Shown one piece after another: positions 47,573 to 48,982 of a DNA stretch of 48,982 nucleotides. How positions within the stretch are numbered: position 1 is the stretch's first letter; every line of letters starts with the position of its first letter. A program made the position numbers and the translations under genes. The notes under the pieces are model-generated. The model saw only the letters and a list, made by a program, of their open reading frames with translations. It was not told the DNA's origin and made no database searches. The stretch spans positions 1-48,982 of IMG/VR virus record IMGVR_UViG_3300042314_001108; one strand, written 5' to 3'. The stretch is from a virus.

Positions 47573-47896
47573 ATGAAGTTAAACATAGAGAATATAGACA
47601 AACTGAAAGGAGTGAAGTTAAAACCTAGTATAGCTTACATAGAAGAGTGTATAGATGTAGGAGATGATGAGTATAGGTTTAAAATCATAGATGGAAATTG
47701 GTTTTGGGCTACCGCTATCCTATCACGAAAATCTAAATTTATATCTAGAGGTATGAGTTACTATACCCTATACTCTTCTAATACAACCCATAAGGAGAGT
47801 ATAAGTAAAGAAGATATAGAAGATATAGAGAAGTTTAAAACCTTTTTATTCCAAATAATTAGAGTTGATGATTTTCATCCTATGGTCTATAACTAA
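47573..47896 (+). CDS. LNRxK-family small protein (member 7)
   Basis: A 107-residue protein. 'MKLNIENIDKLKGVKLKPS', 'DDEYRFKIIDG', 'WATAILSRKSKFIS' (LSRKS 50-54) and 'IEDIEKFKTFLFQII'. Last gene before the 650-bp noncoding region. Function unknown. Confidence 0.65.
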   Translation: MKLNIENIDKLKGVKLKPSIAYIEECIDVGDDEYRFKIIDGNWFWATAILSRKSKFISRGMSYYTLYSSNTTHKESISKEDIEDIEKFKTFLFQIIRVDDFHPMVYN

Positions 47897-48016
47897 TAAC
47901 TAACGTAGTACACTTAAATCTATTACTTTGCTCGTCTATAAGGTGTTAAAACCAACATACCTATATAATCACATACGAGAGGTGTATAAAAGAGGGATAT
48001 GACGAGGTATGGATAT

Positions 48017-48048
48017 TTAGTTAAATAACTAATTAGTTAAACAACTAA
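48017..48048 (+). repeat. tandem hairpin repeats, order A-B
   Basis: TTAGTTAAATAACTAA (A, 48017-48032) followed directly by TTAGTTAAACAACTAA (B, 48033-48048). Each is a 6-bp stem TTAGTT/AACTAA with a 4-nt loop. Iteron-like. Confidence 0.75.
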
Positions 48049-48193
48049 TTAACACAATAGGATTTAGCAAAAGAAAGAGGTAGACCCCATAACGGGTACA
48101 AAGCAGTGAGAAGACGCCAAGTACATATACATTTGTGAGCAAAAAACCAAGGATTTCTGAATTTATTTTACACAGTCTCACACATTTAGATAG

Positions 48194-48225
48194 TTAGTTA
48201 AACAACTAATTAGTTAAATAACTAA
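48194..48225 (+). repeat. tandem hairpin repeats, order B-A
   Basis: The same two 16-mers, now TTAGTTAAACAACTAA (B, 48194-48209) then TTAGTTAAATAACTAA (A, 48210-48225): the reverse order of the pair at 48017, start-to-start 177 bases. Confidence 0.75.
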
Positions 48226-48457
48226 ATACGGAATAATCCTATGCCCCAAATCCGCACGTGTTTTATTCGTGCGTACGAGAAATCCTCTCAAAACTCACCA
48301 TTCACACGCGTGTTGTTTACATATGTAAATCGGTTTATAAGAATAATACAATTTTTTTAGGAGATATATTTTTACATTCAGACGATACTACGTGTGAATG
48401 CGGTTAATATACCCACGATATTTTTTTAATTTATTTTAAAAATATTTTACAAAAGAC

Positions 48458-48488
48458 TTGACATTGTGAAATAAATTGCGTACCTTTA
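48458..48488 (+). promoter_or_regulatory. promoter of the TTGACATT subclass (TACCTTTA)
   Basis: TTGACATT from 48458 and TACCTTTA at 48481-48488, TTG-to--7 spacing 20 nt. Its -33 half matches the promoters at 27862, 27967 and 30227. Confidence 0.75.
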
Positions 48489-48545
48489 GTAAACAATGGG
48501 GGAAAAGGTCCTCTGTTATTAAAGTTAAACATAAACAACACTACT

Positions 48546-48791
48546 ATGAATTACGAACCAATTATCTACAAAAACATTTCTGCTAACGTTGGACGAGTTA
48601 TTAAGGCTGGAACGCCAATTATTTGTTTTGAACGTTTTCGTCTTCCTTACCGAAACGCTTTACAACGCCAGGCGATTAGAGAGTTCATTAATCTTTACAA
48701 ACAATCAGCTGGAATCATTGAGGAGGCGTTGAGAGTTGGTAGAGGTAATGAGGCTGGTATCCCTTCTTATGTATTAAAATTTATTTCTTAA
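48546..48791 (+). CDS. hypothetical 81-aa basic protein
   Basis: First gene after the noncoding region, behind a strong promoter and a 57-base leader. 'GTPIICFERFRLPYRNALQRQAIREFINLYKQ' is basic and helical. Uses more CGT and TTC codons than the small genes to its left, like the VWA and AAA+ genes. No family recognised. Confidence 0.7.
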   Translation: MNYEPIIYKNISANVGRVIKAGTPIICFERFRLPYRNALQRQAIREFINLYKQSAGIIEEALRVGRGNEAGIPSYVLKFIS

Positions 48792-48812
48792 TCTTTTAAA
48801 CCCCACATCACT

Positions 48813-48982
48813 ATGAATAATGAGAACATTGGTAAATTAAGTTTGAGTGGTTACATTGAGTTAATCACAGCTATGGCTGAACTAAATGGTTCAACACCTG
48901 AAAGGGTTAATTATGATTACTGCTTTTGGTGGGATGTGGTGAGTGTAGAACGTTTCGAAGAAGCGAAGCTCGCTTTGGGTAT
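48813..48982 (+). CDS. hypothetical protein, 3' end cut by window edge
   Basis: Begins MNNENIGKLSLSGYIEL and remains open to the edge (56 codons). 'VNYDYCFWWDVVSVERFEEAKLALG' follows. Same promoter unit as the 48546 gene. Family not recognised. Confidence 0.6.
   Translation, partial: MNNENIGKLSLSGYIELITAMAELNGSTPERVNYDYCFWWDVVSVERFEEAKLALG

Larger units (their letters stand above)
47897..48545 (+). other. 650-bp noncoding palindrome-rich region (candidate origin/control region)
   Basis: No supported gene. Contents: mirrored tandem repeats (48017-48048, 48194-48225); stem CGCACG/CGTGCG at 48253-48273; perfect palindromes ACACGCGTGT (48304-48313) and TTTACATATGTAAA (48316-48329); inverted repeat CATTCACACG / CGTGTGAATG at 48299-48308 and 48391-48400; a T-rich tract (48421-48450); and a promoter at 48458. 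The density of symmetric elements suggests a replication origin or regulatory hub. A 9-codon ORF at 48496 may be a leader. Confidence 0.5.

Noticed and set aside
48050-48190. tRNA or other known RNA in the noncoding region
   Set aside because: No T-arm consensus, acceptor stem or clear cloverleaf was found by eye; a short ACCC/GGGT hairpin near 48096 is not enough.
48496-48522. Leader peptide of nine codons
   Set aside because: Position after a promoter is suggestive, but there is no attenuator structure or codon bias to support it.

Overview
The window looks like about 49 kb of a large tailed-phage genome infecting a Bacteroidetes (Flavobacteriia-like) host. It is AT-rich, packed with about 98 genes that all read on the + strand, often overlapping by 1-20 bases, with very short gaps. 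Initiation regions are A-rich and lack Shine-Dalgarno sequences. About a dozen promoters follow the Bacteroidetes pattern TTG - 20 nt - TAnnTTTG/A. Phage hallmarks include thymidylate synthase, dUTPase, a ClpP-type protease, cell-wall hydrolases, an Fe-S PD-(D/E)XK nuclease, glycosyltransferases and T4-type virion-associated proteins (DUF3008-like N-terminus, ParB-like domain, DUF5856-like). No capsid, tail, terminase or polymerase gene is visible, so this is part of a larger, probably T4-related myovirus genome.

Layout. 1-3 kb: small genes, then a restriction-endonuclease-like gene and a low-GC DUF262-like gene with its own promoter and terminator (a moron-like block). 3-10.5 kb: Fe-S nuclease, a ribbon-helix-helix protein, then a cassette of five glycosyltransferases and an FkbM methyltransferase. 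10.5-17.5 kb: putative virion/internal-head proteins, ending with two proteins sharing an N-terminus that resembles a T4 capsid-targeting peptide, one of them a HAD phosphatase. 17.6-27.8 kb: 2OG-Fe(II) oxygenases, ThyA, a secreted NUC1 nuclease, ClpP, a degenerate HNH protein and many small genes. 28-31.5 kb: a zincin-VWA protein with a MoxR-type AAA+ ATPase. 31.6-46 kb: many small genes including metallophosphoesterase, glucosaminidase, dUTPase, NlpC/P60, a nucleotidyltransferase and further oxygenases. 40.6-47.9 kb: a dispersed family of small paralogues. 47.9-48.5 kb: a 650-bp noncoding region rich in palindromes and mirrored tandem repeats, a candidate origin or control region.

The main points of interest are eight predicted 2OG-Fe(II) oxygenases, a new-looking paralogous family (N-terminal 'LNIxNIxK' plus an 'LNRxK' motif), two copies of a GC-rich ~58-bp element 24 kb apart, shared capsid-targeting-like N-termini, a possible phage-specific promoter 14-mer, and the palindromic noncoding region. 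All function calls come from reading motifs by eye; no database search was run.
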